From positions 1 through 64,000 of the forward strand of contig JAXGGA010003931.1 of NCBI GenBank assembly GCA_038373865.1: 64,000 bases of DNA, read 5' to 3'. The notes below the pieces were generated by a model. The model was not told the origin of the DNA and ran no database searches. It was given only the letters and a program-made list of their open reading frames with translations. Position 1 is the stretch's first letter. Each line of letters starts with the position of its first letter. The position numbers were made by a program, and so were the translations under genes. Below are positions 58,701 to 62,787 of this stretch, one piece after another. Origin of the DNA: Uloborus plumipes. Taxonomy: Eukaryota; Arthropoda; Arachnida; Araneae; Uloboridae.

Positions 58701-61602
58701 AGTCTGTAAATGAAAATGACTGTAACCCTAGACAAGTATAAACAAACTAGAATTTTGAGCAGCACAACTTTATATTACTTTCCTCATAGGCGAGGTTCAT
58801 TAATTTATTTTTTTTTTTGGTGTGTACCTATTGTATACTTCGCAGCATGTTGGATAACATGTTTCATAATTTACAATATCAGAATGTTTTTTGGACAAAA
58901 AAAATCTGTTTTTTTTGTTGAAGTAGAGGTATAAGTAACGATTTCAGTTTCTCCAATTTCGTATCAAAACCTGCAATAATTCCTAAAAATTCAACTTGAT
59001 TTTTTTATCCAATTATATTTATGATCTAAGCAATAGCCATGACGACTTTCCTTCTCAATTATCTGATCAGAGTATAGTAGGGGCGACCAAGTGGTACTGC
59101 ACTCATTTTCTGGTACTGCGCTACAATTTGTTGTCTCTGGCTTGTCTAAAGCTTGCTGCAAACTCAAGAAATTTAACACTATTTTTGATGTTAAGAAATT
59201 TTAAAAAAATGTATTTTTGAAATTGAACTTCCCTTACTGAACCTGAATGTCACTTACCAAGAATTTAGGAGGAAGGCCTCACCCCCTCTTCTTAGGGGTG
59301 CCCACGAAGGACGGGAAAGGAGCTTGATGTCTCAGACTGTGTCAATGAATTTTTAAGGGGGAGGGAGGGGGCGGTTCGAATGGTTCAGATATCATTATAG
59401 GGGAGAATCCTTCTTTAGGGAGATGACCCATTGTCCTTGGGCATGACTGACCATTGCTTATCTAGAACATTGTACAGAATGAGTGGAATGTCATCTTTTC
59501 TCAGAAAAACACCTGCTTTTGAACAACAAAAGAGAGCCCGGAAATACCTCTTCATGACAAAAGAGAGCTTACTATGTTCAAATACAAAGGGGGTGACCTT
59601 CAACAGCAAATGAAACGAGCAGTGAGTTTATTCATGCAAAGTGAGCGAGATTTTAATTCTGCTTTCTTGAGATTTGTTCTTCTAGTCAGAACCCGCCAAG
59701 TCTCCCATTTTGGGACCTTCGTAAATAAACAGCTATAAAACCCTTTCAAATTATTTTTCTTGACCCCTGCTTATTAGGACTTGAAAAGAGATCTCTTGTG
59801 ATTTATTTTCAATGTTTTTAAACGCCTGCATTCGATTTAGTTATTTTTAAGGATTTTTTTTCCTTATAAAGTAAAAATCAGAATTTTCTCCTAAATTAAC
59901 TATTTTTTAAAAAATAGAAATTAAGTTTCAATTTTTTTGAAAAAAATACCAATCAAGTTAGACACTTTGTTGGTTAATAACAAACACTTTCAAGAAATAT
60001 ATCTCAAGTACTTGCGAAGGAAAAAATCTTAACCTAAGGTTCCCAAAAAGGGAGACTTGGCGCTTAATGGGTTAAATATTGGCACAAAGACCACTTTATC
60101 TTCTCTACAGATTATAATTTCTAAAGGGAAAAGGAGACAGCATATTGAACAAACCAACCTATTTAAAGTTTAAAATTTCTCTTTTGCTATGTAGAAAAAT
60201 ATTTTTCAAAAAGGAAACAGAATGCATGCCTACTTACACTGTACTCGTATTTTGAGGTAAACTACTTGCTAAGTTCTCAAGGCCTTCTGTGGTGTTTCTG
60301 ATGACATACTCTTTTGAGAACTTGCTAGACTCTGATTTGATCAAATCTCGGGATTTCCATATTGAATATACGCTCCTTGTTTCAGGAGTTGGTCCAGGCA
60401 TTAGAACTGCTGATGTAGGGAACGGAATTGTCGCCAAGTTTTTGTACTTGTCCACAATGAATGGTATCTGGAATAAAACATCATATTTGAAAAATAAATA
60501 TTGTGGTACATCCATTTTTTTTAGAAGTTAATGTAAAAAGTGAATTTTTATAAATGGCAATCTTTTTATTAGTTAAAAAAAATTACATAAATTTGTCAAA
60601 TAGAAAATTTCACAAAACCTTTATTAGTTATAATATAAGAACTTCAGATTGCATAACTTCATCCACGGGCGAACTGGTCTTAAAATTTTGGTGGGGAAAA
60701 AATATTAACCAGTCCAGCTCAAACATCTTCAAACACAAATTAATTAATAAACAATTAAAATCCAAACTATAATTTACTTAACGATGACTGGTATTTATCC
60801 AGTTTTACCATTGAGACTCTGCAAAATCATTTTTTGAAATTGTGCATAAAGGGCCTCTTTGCCATTACAATGTTTGCTATCTGATGCATTAACACTTAAT
60901 TTTTGCTCTTTCCATTTCTTATAACCTCATTACACTCAAAACAAAGAGATTATGCATGAGCTAAACTAAATGGAAAATTCACCAACTAAACATTTCCTAA
61001 GCTTTTCGTGCAGTTTAAATTCCTATAAATAAAGAGCACCAATTTTTGCCTCTTTGGCACAAAGTGGCAAAAACATATGTGTTACGAGGGTTTTCAGTCT
61101 TCAGCAATCCCACCCTCCTCTTTCTGTGGGAGGAGATTTCTATGTTGCATGTATTACTACACCAATCTTGTCACACGCTTAGCTAATAAAACTCAGTTTT
61201 TTAAGTGTTTTGCACATTATCGCAATTTTCCAGGACGTTCAAGGTTTTGCAGATATCGTACACACACTGGATACATACATTTATACACACGAATAATTTA
61301 AAGCAAGTTCACACACGAAGAAAACACTACACATACATTTCATTTATTAAAAGCAAAATATTTCTTCACATCTGTTTACAAAACAGAATACATTTTTTTG
61401 CATGCAATATTCAAAACATAATTGCTAAGTTTAGCTTGCTCTTTGAAAAGATTTAATCACTGCATATTAATGCCTCTAGGGTAACAACTGAAAGTTCAGT
61501 AGTTAAGAAGCTACAGATCTTGATCATGGTTCTTACATTTGTATCTTCACGTTTCAGATCAGAGTATAAAACATTATTATTATAAAGTGATGGAGATGAC
61601 AT
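4614..61602 (-). CDS. APEH: Acylaminoacyl-peptidase (acyl-peptide hydrolase), 22 exons placed, 3' end outside window
   Basis: Cytosolic serine exopeptidase of the prolyl oligopeptidase family (S9C) that releases N-acylated amino acids from blocked peptides. Exons, in transcript order: 61602-61537, 60467-60238, 56277-56193, 54326-54251, 52200-52058, 49552-49406, 47277-47186, 46018-45978, 39809-39688, 39072-39015, 35694-35594, 32718-32667, 28053-27956, 19392-19257, 18536-18462, 18387-18307, 16080-15992, 12471-12361, 9722-9674, 7442-7412, 6475-6370, 4720-4614. All 21 internal junctions keep one open frame. Residues 1 to about 450 form the beta-propeller half; the rest is the alpha/beta hydrolase half. 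It contains HGGP (507-510, oxyanion region), NYRGS followed by GFG, GGSHGGF with Ser587, STDIPDW, KSPIRY, and GKKDLRVP with Asp676. Ser587 is the same number as in human APEH as I remember it. The catalytic His segment (about 35-55 residues) is missing from what I could find. Identity is very sure; the exact first codon is less so. Confidence 0.97.
5095..5600. mobile_element. piggyBac-like MITE, copy 1
   Basis: TTAA flanks both ends (5091-5094, 5601-5604). Termini are CCCATTTATGCCCAGTAGCC and GGCCATAAATGGG. The interior ('aaaaacgggacgcttgttag...', 'aagtcaagtaaggtcgtattttgctcacat') is shared with 25227-25744. Non-coding. Confidence 0.88.
5605..6369. other. Intron sequence without recognisable features
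   Basis: AT-rich intron between exons 22 and 21. I see no inverted termini or coding signal. Confidence 0.5.
6370..6475 (-). CDS. APEH: APEH coding exon 21
   Basis: 106 nt, phase 2 in and 0 out (donor GTAAAT). It encodes [20 protein letters not shown] then [15 protein letters not shown]. It matches 'C-V-V-E-A-G...D......MLDKSPIRY'. Confidence 0.97.
7045..7400 (+). repeat. Interspersed retroposon-like repeat with internal duplication
   Basis: Two units of about 170 bp, each with 'acttataatacatca', 'agtattaataata', 'aaagaacgtgaattttatcttttattcagagttaca'. They end 'aaaagcgtatta' and an ATAA tail. Related copies on the same strand are at 43850-44190 and 53090-53370. The simple-sequence tail suggests retroposition; the family is not identified. 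Confidence 0.75.
7412..7442 (-). CDS. APEH: APEH coding exon 20 (31-nt microexon)
   Basis: 31 nt, phase 1 in and 2 out, with acceptor TTGCAG and donor GTAAGT. It supplies [18 protein letters not shown] is strongly conserved in APEH. Exons 19 and 21 cannot join in frame without it, so reading phase independently demands this exon. Confidence 0.95.
7671..8203. mobile_element. TA-flanked MITE, 533 bp
   Basis: Termini TATGGGTCATTCCAGCGAAA and its reverse complement are nearly identical for more than 30 bp (through 'atggtacaaatca'). TA dinucleotides flank both ends, consistent with a Tc1/mariner-type non-autonomous element. Confidence 0.85.
8560..8815 (-). repeat. Unclassified repeat-like segment with A/T-rich tail
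   Basis: A GC-richer block (8690-8815) ends on the minus strand in a TTTA-rich tract (8575-8635). It could be a short retroposon. No convincing tRNA-type A or B box is visible. Confidence 0.4.
9674..9722 (-). CDS. APEH: APEH coding exon 19
   Basis: 49 nt, phase 0 in and 1 out (donor GTATTG), encoding [16 protein letters not shown]. It matches the family segment 'ETYRACVARNPVINIASM' directly after GQYP. Confidence 0.96.
9801..11347. mobile_element. 1.5-kb foldback element of four related units
   Basis: The left half (9803-10415) and right half (10745-11347) are reverse complements. Each half is itself a tandem pair: 'gtaacatggggaa...gcac..ccctaaaatgtgccaat' occurs at 9818 and 10154 and again inverted at about 10950 and 11290. 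Termini are AGGGTGGTCACAAGTAACAT and ATTTTTTGTGACCACCCT. The flanks AACAGCCCA and AACAGCCAC look like an imperfect 8-9-bp target duplication, suggesting a Mutator-like foldback. Non-coding. Confidence 0.88.
12361..12471 (-). CDS. APEH: APEH coding exon 18 (catalytic serine)
   Basis: 111 nt, 37 codons, phase 0 on both sides (donor GTGAGT). It encodes [20 protein letters not shown] then [17 protein letters not shown]. The serine of GGSHGGF is residue 587 of the assembled protein. This G-G-S-x-G-G nucleophile elbow is the active site. Confidence 0.98.
12634..12854. mobile_element. piggyBac-like MITE, 221 bp
   Basis: TTAA flanks both ends (12630-12633, 12855-12858). Termini are CCTTTAGAAGCCGGGC and GCCCGGATCCAAAGGG. 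Confidence 0.85.
12899..14278. mobile_element. pogo/Tigger-like element, degenerate, 1.4 kb
   Basis: The left end 'CAATAGCCCCTTGTTATATCG' with 'ttatatcgctcattcgaatatc' is mirrored at the right by 'ggatatatcacgctctttc..gtcccc' and 'gatataatgaggggttactg'. The same family is at 51457-51937. It contains the hAT MITE at 13647-13822. No intact transposase. Confidence 0.8.
13647..13822. mobile_element. hAT-like MITE, 176 bp, nested
   Basis: Termini CAGGGACGTCATTT and AAATGACGGGCCTG with G-rich subtermini. The 8-bp duplication TTAAAAAG is perfect (13639-13646, 13823-13830). A related copy is at 28873-29050. Confidence 0.92.
14386..14590. mobile_element. Possible piggyBac-like MITE relic
   Basis: The left end 'TTAACCTTTTCG' and right end 'CTCCAAAGGTTA' resemble the termini of the element at 12634, at similar length. 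The right TTAA has decayed to TTAG. Confidence 0.5.
15191..15888. mobile_element. MITE with 6-bp target duplication, copy 1
   Basis: Termini CAGGGGTGATTGTGAGTTCA and 'CCGGAACACAATCACCCG'. TTTCTA is repeated exactly at both flanks (15185-15190, 15889-15894). The interior, including 'attatcggtataatca.cgaaaat' and 'taccggaa', is shared with 20274-20958. Confidence 0.85.
15992..16080 (-). CDS. APEH: APEH coding exon 17
   Basis: 89 nt, phase 1 in and 0 out (donor GTAAGT). It encodes [20 protein letters not shown] then [14 protein letters not shown]-x-GFG and GN-x-G-x-QDV are hallmark motifs of the S9C hydrolase domain. Confidence 0.98.
16081..18306. other. Intron; one pogo-like terminal relic
   Basis: Mostly plain AT-rich sequence. 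'acagtgcccgccactaataaaatca' at 17294 followed by repeated 'ttataaaatca' looks like one end of a decayed pogo-type element (about 17294-17445). I see no matching right end. Confidence 0.5.
18307..18387 (-). CDS. APEH: APEH coding exon 16
   Basis: 81 nt, phase 1 in and out (donor GTATGT). It encodes [20 protein letters not shown] then GYTICK. It completes the HGGPHS motif and matches 'HGGPHSSFVT.W......L...GFAVL'. Confidence 0.96.
18462..18536 (-). CDS. APEH: APEH coding exon 15
   Basis: 75 nt, phase 1 in and out (donor GTAAGA). It encodes [20 protein letters not shown] then MFPH. It begins the hydrolase domain strand 'FEAILL.P.......PMVVMPHG'. His507 opens the HGGP oxyanion motif completed in the next exon. 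Confidence 0.96.
18872..18915 (+). repeat. C-run and CA microsatellite
   Basis: A long C run passes into (CA)n inside the intron between exons 15 and 14. Confidence 0.95.
19257..19392 (-). CDS. APEH: APEH coding exon 14, ending at a GC donor
   Basis: 136 nt, phase 0 in and 1 out. It starts [20 protein letters not shown] and contains [12 protein letters not shown], the 'D-I-H-W-x-I-R-V-L-Q-P' hinge before the hydrolase domain. The exon ends ...CAT TAT G, followed by GCAAGT. The GT two bases further on would put a stop codon at the junction, so the intron is called GC-AG. Confidence 0.93.
20114..20989. mobile_element. pogo-like MITE interrupted by a second element
   Basis: Termini CTGTCGGCCCCGCTTAA and TTAAGCGGGGACGACAG with TA on each side (20112-20113, 20990-20991). 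Removing the nested insertion leaves a short, nearly palindromic element of under 200 bp. Confidence 0.88.
20274..20958. mobile_element. MITE with 6-bp target duplication, copy 2 (nested)
   Basis: Same family as 15191-15888: CAGGGGTGATTGTG and CACAATCACCCCTG. Flanks TATCTG and TATCCG are a 6-bp duplication with one mismatch, lying inside the pogo-like element. Confidence 0.87.
21935..22884. mobile_element. TA-flanked element, 'ctcgcgtataagtcga' family, 950 bp
   Basis: Termini CCGTATATACTCGCGTATAA and ATACGCGAGTATATACGG, flanked by TA. The interior has repeated 'aaaatcgcgatcgcaaaaatgaaccctttt' blocks. Consistent with a non-autonomous Tc1/mariner or pogo element. A truncated relative is at 56376-56945. 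Confidence 0.9.
23077..24746. mobile_element. 1.67-kb near-perfect palindrome (foldback element)
   Basis: The left arm from ACACTGTTCGACAAAAAAAA through 'ccttgaaaatgcttctggtattttgaaggctgattctta' is mirrored to 24746. Pairing continues to near the centre at about 23,880-23,960, a mixed A-rich and T-rich core. Arms are about 0.8 kb and differ at only scattered positions by eye. No coding content. Confidence 0.9.
25227..25744. mobile_element. piggyBac-like MITE, copy 2
   Basis: Termini CCCATTTATGCCCAGTAGCC and TTGGGCATAAATGGG. The right flank is TTAA; the left has decayed to TCAA. It matches 5095-5600 along its whole length by eye. Confidence 0.88.
25977..26762 (+). mobile_element. Penelope-like element 3' fragment with inverted terminal segments
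   Basis: After about 75 bp of terminal sequence ending 'gatactgcagacacg', the plus strand reads [20 protein letters not shown] and then [14 protein letters not shown] codons. This is the end of the GIY-YIG endonuclease and C-terminus typical of Penelope-like elements. The same terminal sequence returns inverted at about 26613-26762 ('gtcagatgtctgtgcatc', 'gtgtctgcagtatccctgcg'). Upstream reverse transcriptase is absent. Frame breaks are present. Confidence 0.75.
26763..27955. other. Intron sequence, no feature recognised
   Basis: AT-rich intron between exons 14 and 13. I see no termini or coding. Confidence 0.5.
27956..28053 (-). CDS. APEH: APEH coding exon 13
   Basis: 98 nt, phase 1 in and 0 out (donor GTATGA). 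It encodes [20 protein letters not shown] then [12 protein letters not shown]. It matches the 'W..L.I..D-L-M-V-A...S-P..PP.LKVG' region. A second acceptor two bases downstream would break the phase. Confidence 0.95.
28873..29050. mobile_element. hAT-like MITE relative of 13647-13822
   Basis: Begins CAGGCCCGTTATTTCGAC and ends CCAAATGACGGGCCT, with the same interior ('gggcaaaggg', 'cacaatgtaa', 'caattgacc.acccctg') as the copy at 13647. A clean target duplication is not visible. Confidence 0.8.
29611..30892. mobile_element. TA-flanked pogo/Tc-like element, nested, 1.28 kb
   Basis: Termini CAGTAAAATGGGGTGAATCA and 'TACACCTCATTTTACGG', flanked by TA (29609-29610, 30893-30894). The interior repeats 'ggggtcaatcggaaca' and 'gttccgattcccccc'. 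No intact reading frame. Confidence 0.87.
31474..31586 (+). repeat. 44-bp tandem repeat with internal palindrome, three units
   Basis: Each unit has a palindrome of the type ATGACGAAATATTTCGTCAT followed by 'acataaaagcctgcagcaatgggc'. The third unit is partial. Confidence 0.92.
31603..31744. mobile_element. Foldback MITE, 142 bp, copy 2
   Basis: Same palindrome as 3463-3603 with few differences, including 'acctTagaaccagaGt' in the left arm. Flanked by ATAT on both sides, a 4-bp duplication. Confidence 0.92.
32667..32718 (-). CDS. APEH: APEH coding exon 12
   Basis: 52 nt, phase 0 in and 1 out (donor GTAAGC), encoding [17 protein letters not shown]. It is the propeller strand equivalent to 'LFAVDTQVGTVTSLT'. 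Confidence 0.93.
33355..33445. mobile_element. hAT-like terminus (one end)
   Basis: A cluster of CATCGCGATG-type palindromes ends in 'CATCACCCAGCCCTA', whose reverse complement TAGGGCTGGGTGATG resembles the TAGGG-TG termini at 3663 and 48286. The other end is not identified. Confidence 0.6.
33447..33700. other. GC-richer segment of unknown nature
   Basis: Clearly less AT-rich than its surroundings, with 'gggcgcagcgccctcccgcc' and no convincing reading frame or RNA polymerase III box. It may be a repeat or an old insertion. Confidence 0.4.
33740..34755. mobile_element. TA-flanked element, 'ccgtattttcctgtatataatccgc' family, 1.0 kb
   Basis: Termini CCGTATTTTCCTGTATATAA and TTATATACAGGAAAATACGG, flanked by TA. 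Repeated 'gcggattat..acg' motifs lie near the right end. The GC-richer interior has short frames but no transposase that I recognise. Confidence 0.9.
34862..35553. mobile_element. pogo-like element with a Penelope terminal insertion
   Basis: Left end CAGTGAACTCTCGCTTATAC; right end 'GGCGAATAAGTGAGAGTTCAC'. Inside, 35234-35400 is a copy of the Penelope-like terminal sequence ('gggatactgcagacacgtgtttcgg', 'cttatgaatgcacagacatc'). Confidence 0.8.
35234..35400 (+). mobile_element. Penelope-like terminal segment, third copy
   Basis: Aligns by eye with 25977-26052 (same strand) and with the reverse of 26613-26762, sharing 'taccttagcgcaaatta', 'gatactgcagacacg', 'acaaggaac.tctttttcaatgc' and 'gcacagacatc'. 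Confidence 0.75.
35594..35694 (-). CDS. APEH: APEH coding exon 11
   Basis: 101 nt, phase 1 in and 0 out (donor GTAGGA). It encodes [20 protein letters not shown] then [13 protein letters not shown]. It matches the 'F-x-G-I-Y......W..DS..VVF.S..RS.Q' segment. Confidence 0.94.
36600..38130 (-). pseudogene. Penelope-like retroelement: reverse transcriptase and GIY-YIG endonuclease, broken
   Basis: The minus strand reads [20 protein letters not shown] then [11 protein letters not shown] (reverse transcriptase), then [13 protein letters not shown], then a C-terminal GIY-YIG domain ([31 protein letters not shown]). Breaks: in-frame stops in the middle; the stretch where the reverse-transcriptase YVDD box is expected is degraded; the codon after SSIAKHC is TGA where Trp is usual. 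The frame resumes [20 protein letters not shown] to a stop. The 3' end carries the hairpin 'ggaggctgtagcctcc'. This is a dead copy in the intron between exons 11 and 10. Confidence 0.9.
38341..38772 (+). mobile_element. LINE 3' end with poly(A), frameshifted
   Basis: The plus strand reads [18 protein letters not shown], then after a stop and frame change [17 protein letters not shown]. This is the common C-terminal 'FRL.TGHD.L..HL.R......CPLC......DHLL..C' tail of non-LTR retrotransposons. An AATAAA sits in 'ctaataaagcc', followed by about 18 A. It abuts the Penelope-like copy in the opposite orientation. Confidence 0.85.
39015..39072 (-). CDS. APEH: APEH coding exon 10
   Basis: 58 nt, phase 0 in and 1 out (donor GTAAGT), encoding [19 protein letters not shown]. 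Both splice sites are consensus. The phase joins into FPGIF in the next exon, the equivalent of FSGIY in vertebrates. Confidence 0.93.
39688..39809 (-). CDS. APEH: APEH coding exon 9
   Basis: 122 nt, phase 1 in and 0 out (donor GTAAGC). It encodes [20 protein letters not shown] and [20 protein letters not shown]. This is a propeller blade segment equivalent to 'LSDDSLAVSSPRLSPD....VYL....HH.C.QL'. Confidence 0.94.
39910..40150 (+). mobile_element. hAT-like 5' end relic
   Basis: 'ctagtgttttcaaagtgtggtctgcagacc' matches the well-known 'CAGTGTTTTCAAAGTGTGGTCCGCGGACC' type of hAT terminus. I see no matching right end. Confidence 0.65.
40480..43370. mobile_element. 2.9-kb palindrome, arms about 1.05 kb, with a hAT element near its centre
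   Basis: From 'atcatacag..catgttgctcactatttttgatt' the left arm runs to about 41538. The right arm mirrors it from about 42290 to 43370, e.g. 'gcggaagcgacttttcatgaaaag' versus 'cttttcacgaaaagtcgcttccgc', and 'gctctagatcctac' versus 'gtaggatctagagc'. Without the inserted hAT the hairpin loop is only about 65 bp. No coding content is recognised. Confidence 0.92.
41539..42219. mobile_element. hAT-like element, 681 bp, nested in the palindrome
   Basis: Termini CAGTGGTTTCCAACCTGGGG and 'AAAAGGTTGGGAAACACTG' are classic hAT ends. The 8-bp duplication CTCTAGAT is perfect (41531-41538, 42220-42227). Confidence 0.95.
43850..44192 (+). repeat. Interspersed retroposon-like repeat, copy 2
   Basis: Starts 'aaaaaaactaaaaaaatacgctttta', then two units with 'cttataatacatcaacatgcaa' and 'gcaaagaacgtgaattttatcttttattcag'. 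Ends 'aaaagcgtgttaaaaa'. Same strand as the copies at 7045 and 53090. Confidence 0.8.
44482..45808. mobile_element. pogo-like element, 1.3 kb, interrupted
   Basis: Termini CAGTCAAACCTGTCTATCTC and 'GAGATAAACAAGTTTGACTG'. Inside, 'gaggtttcaagatacagaggtt' and 'tagagaggtttttgagataa' repeat the terminal theme. The right flank is TA; the left has changed. Confidence 0.85.
44625..45469. mobile_element. hAT-like element nested in the pogo-like element
   Basis: Termini CAGGGTTGCCACAGG and CCTGTGGCAACCCTG, with subterminal 'aaaaagtagc' repeats. TATTG follows the right end and ends the left flank. A full 8-bp duplication is not intact. Confidence 0.82.
45978..46018 (-). CDS. APEH: APEH coding exon 8 (41 nt)
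   Basis: Very short exon, phase 2 in and 1 out (donor GTGAGT), encoding [13 protein letters not shown]. The frame was chosen by phase: the first G completes an Arg codon from exon 7, giving NRRS, a conserved APEH motif. Another frame of this exon stays open but cannot join its neighbours. Confidence 0.9.
46100..46275. mobile_element. pogo-like relic
   Basis: 'gtttgttattgtggtatttgactgta' is the right end of a pogo-type terminus. The left end near 46100 is degraded. Confidence 0.45.
47186..47277 (-). CDS. APEH: APEH coding exon 7
   Basis: 92 nt, phase 0 in and 2 out (donor GTTAGT). It encodes [20 protein letters not shown] then [10 protein letters not shown]. It matches the family block 'W-A-P-x-D..VVFVG....P.RLGI.-C-T-N-R-R'. 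Confidence 0.97.
47278..48285. other. Intron sequence, nothing recognised
   Basis: AT-rich, with a poly(A) run at 48257-48274 just before the hAT-like element. Confidence 0.5.
48286..49110. mobile_element. hAT-like element with dense CATCGATG arrays, 825 bp
   Basis: Termini TAGGGGTGCGACATCGA and TCGATGTCGCAGCCCTA. The 8-bp duplication ATTCATAT is perfect (48278-48285, 49111-49118). More than a dozen ACATCGATG-type motifs crowd both ends. Confidence 0.95.
49406..49552 (-). CDS. APEH: APEH coding exon 6
   Basis: 147 nt, exactly 49 codons, phase 0 on both sides (donor GTACTT). It contains [11 protein letters not shown] and [13 protein letters not shown]. These match the 'FVYYEDWGE.....VLCVLDVESGNISVL' region of animal APEH. 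Confidence 0.97.
49553..51159. other. Intron, mostly unremarkable; GT/G microsatellite
   Basis: Contains (GT)n followed by a G run at 50213-50246. I recognise no element termini. Confidence 0.5.
51160..51265 (-). mobile_element. LINE 3' tail
   Basis: On the minus strand 'gaccagcccagttgggc...gttgctggtcgtcgcatttgtatttgtatt' matches the tail of the LINE fragment at 63848-64000. It extends it by a TTGTATT simple repeat. Confidence 0.75.
51457..51937. mobile_element. pogo/Tigger-like MITE, about 480 bp
   Basis: Left end CAGTAGACTCTCGTTATATC; right end 'GATATAACGAGGGGTTACTG'. 'gatatatcgc.ctttt.ct' occurs at both ends. TA precedes the left end; the right flank is CA. Confidence 0.87.
52058..52200 (-). 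CDS. APEH: APEH coding exon 5
   Basis: 143 nt, phase 1 in and 0 out (donor GTAAGA). It encodes [20 protein letters not shown] followed by RSKTESFF and an acidic linker. 'CLxWS..E...LY.AE.KR.K.ESFF' is an APEH propeller signature. Confidence 0.97.
52389..53788. mobile_element. piggyBac-like element, 1.4 kb
   Basis: TTAA on both sides (52385-52388, 53789-53792). Termini CCCTACACTGCATG and CATGCAGTGTAGGG. 'gccaattggc' and 'gccatttggcaaca' are repeated near both ends. It contains the retroposon-like repeat at 53090-53370. No transposase is recognised. Confidence 0.9.
53090..53370 (+). repeat. Interspersed retroposon-like repeat, copy 3, nested
   Basis: 'aaaaaactaaaaaatacgctttta' start, single 'cttataatacatcaatatgcaatacag' unit, TACA microsatellite and 'aaaagcgtattaaaaagag' end, inside the piggyBac-like element. 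Confidence 0.8.
54251..54326 (-). CDS. APEH: APEH coding exon 4
   Basis: 76 nt, phase 0 in and 1 out (donor GTATTT). It encodes [20 protein letters not shown] plus KVNDN. This corresponds to the propeller segment with the conserved 'HG-x-V' before the GCLSWS motif. Confidence 0.93.
54770..54975. other. GC- and CpG-richer block in intron
   Basis: Contains 'ctacgccgcatctgcgcacgcgcc' and 'gcgcacaatacgcaaacgg', strikingly unlike the flanks. No reading frame or repeat termini are seen. A fragment of a mobile element or an internal regulatory region are both possible. Confidence 0.4.
55985..56130 (-). mobile_element. hAT-like terminus relic
   Basis: On the minus strand 'CAGGGTTGCCATGCCACAGGGAAA' with repeated 'cagggaa' and 'cctgg' motifs resembles the ends of the element at 44625. 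Only one end is identified. Confidence 0.65.
56193..56277 (-). CDS. APEH: APEH coding exon 3
   Basis: 85 nt, phase 2 in and 0 out (donor GTAAAA). The peptide runs [20 protein letters not shown] to IFLE. AVLR followed by FLE, continuing as W in the next exon, matches the 'AVLRK...QFLEVW' block of the family. Confidence 0.93.
56376..56945 (+). mobile_element. Truncated relative of the 21935 element
   Basis: 'gggtatatactcgcgtgttaagtcga', then 'gaggttaaaagctagagggtc' and 'tttgcatggtttgattgtgaaataaag', parallel the left half of 21935-22884. The right terminus is absent. Confidence 0.8.
58199..58366. mobile_element. piggyBac-like MITE, about 168 bp
   Basis: Left TTAA followed by CCCATTAAACGCCGC; right 'GGCGTTTAATGGGG' followed by ATAA, a decayed TTAA. 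'ggtcccaaaatgggagacttggcg' recurs near 59690 and 60040. Confidence 0.75.
59690..60074. mobile_element. piggyBac-like inverted-repeat relic
   Basis: 'acccgccaagtctcccattttgggacc' at the left is mirrored by 'ggttcccaaaaagggagacttggcgcttaatgggttaaa' at the right. The outer left terminus is eroded. Same family as 58199. Confidence 0.7.
60238..60467 (-). CDS. APEH: APEH coding exon 2
   Basis: Residues 23-98 plus two bases. The acceptor is TATTCCAG and the donor GTAAGT. The stretch [11 protein letters not shown] aligns with the conserved N-terminal 'V-x-T-E-W-T-Q-R-D-L' of vertebrate APEH. An in-frame ATG at 60515-60513, upstream of the acceptor, could give an unspliced alternative start. I prefer splicing because the acceptor is good and the upstream exon fits the family length. 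Confidence 0.93.
60468..61536. other. APEH intron 1, nothing recognised
   Basis: AT-rich with no inverted termini or coding signals seen. Confidence 0.5.
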
Positions 61603-61610
61603 GCAGAATG
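61537..61610 (-). CDS. APEH: APEH exon 1 of coding sequence (start codon)
   Basis: A pyrimidine-rich stretch ending TTTTCAG precedes position 61610. Eight bases later an ATG (61602-61600) opens 22 codons beginning [10 protein letters not shown] and ending KREDTN, then donor GTAAGA. Phase 0 out matches phase 0 into the next exon. Adding these 22 residues puts the catalytic Ser at 587. The acceptor implies at least one upstream non-coding exon, not located. The frame stays open back to the acceptor, so an earlier start in an upstream exon is possible. Confidence 0.75.
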
Positions 61611-62464
61611 CTGAAAATGATTAAAGAAATGCAAAGAATTTTGATAAGCTGTCCAAGTACTCAATAATTACAGAAAGTGGAAAAACTTGAGTTTTACATG
61701 CATTTTTAGGCTTTGCAATGACACTCACGAGCCTGATAAAATGTTAGACAGTTGAGCAAGTGTGTTCTCAGGGACACAACCAGAATTTGTTTCAGGGAAG
61801 AAATTGCGTGTTTCATAAAAATGCTTATAGATCTATATGTTTTCATACTAGGATTGGTAACTGAACACAAGGCCAAGAGTTGACTTTAACGCTAACTAAA
61901 AGTGGAACCCTTCCCGGCACTCCCTAACTCCAATCCCGGGTACTAGGTTCGTGAAAGAGTACTGGAAATAGTTTGACCCAATCATATTCTGTGATACAGG
62001 CATACTTATAGCAATCAAGATAAAAAAATTATACATAGAGTATCTTTTTTATTTATTTCAGTTTATCTTGTATATATCGAGATAAACCCCACACAACAAT
62101 TTTTTCAAGAAGCATGAGCATCTTTTTTTCAATTTATGATACATTTTGTGAAATAAAGTGTTTTGCCTTATTGTCGATGGGGCAAAACAATTTACTTTAA
62201 ATGAGTCAAATTAAAACTATTGTCTTCTTTATCTCAAAGAAGAACCTTTGCTGCTATTCAGAAAAAATACTACAATAAACTCAGAATACTATCACATACC
62301 TATCAATGTTTTCATCAGATCTTTTAAGGAAAAAAACTGTTAACTATCAAGTGCAGCTCATTGATAGTTAGTTGATAAGCATGAAAAAGATAACTGTTTG
62401 AGGAATTTAAGCTCAGCAAAAAAGTAGATACAAATTTGAAGTAAAAAATCAATGTAAATAGAGT

Positions 62465-62760
62465 AAGGGTTAATGATACTCTATTTAACGACTTCTCTAT
62501 TTAAAGAAGACTTTCCCGTGTCTTTGACCATCCTTTATAGCTTTAGAAAACTTCTGTTTAAGGAAGCATTCTAGCTAAGGACGATTTTTTAGGATCCTTT
62601 GAAGGATGTTAAATAGAGAGTCAACTGTACCTAACATAGGCCCACAAAATTACATTATTCTGTAAGATCGCCTTTTGTTTGTTAAGTACAAATATTTATA
62701 CGGCTATCTGGATTAAGTAAAGTCCAAATTAATGAGGGTTTACTGTATGCTGTTGGAAAT
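62465..62760. mobile_element. Cluster of pogo-like terminal relics
   Basis: 'gatgttaaatagagagtcaactgta' (62606-62630) and 'attaatgagggtttactgta' (62730-62749) are two right-end pogo-type termini. 'gatactctatttaacgacttctctattta' (62475) is related to the first. Confidence 0.6.
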
Positions 62761-62787
62761 TTTAAGTCAAATTGTGAGATAGAAGTA

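Noticed and set aside
59415..59613. Overlapping plus and minus frames of about 60 residues
   Set aside because: The duplex is open on both strands but has no splice signals, motifs or similarity I recognise. Probably chance or an old repeat.
60468..60515. ATG at 60515 as the APEH start
   Set aside because: It reads through a good splice acceptor. The spliced exon at 61537-61602 fits family length better. Kept as an alternative.
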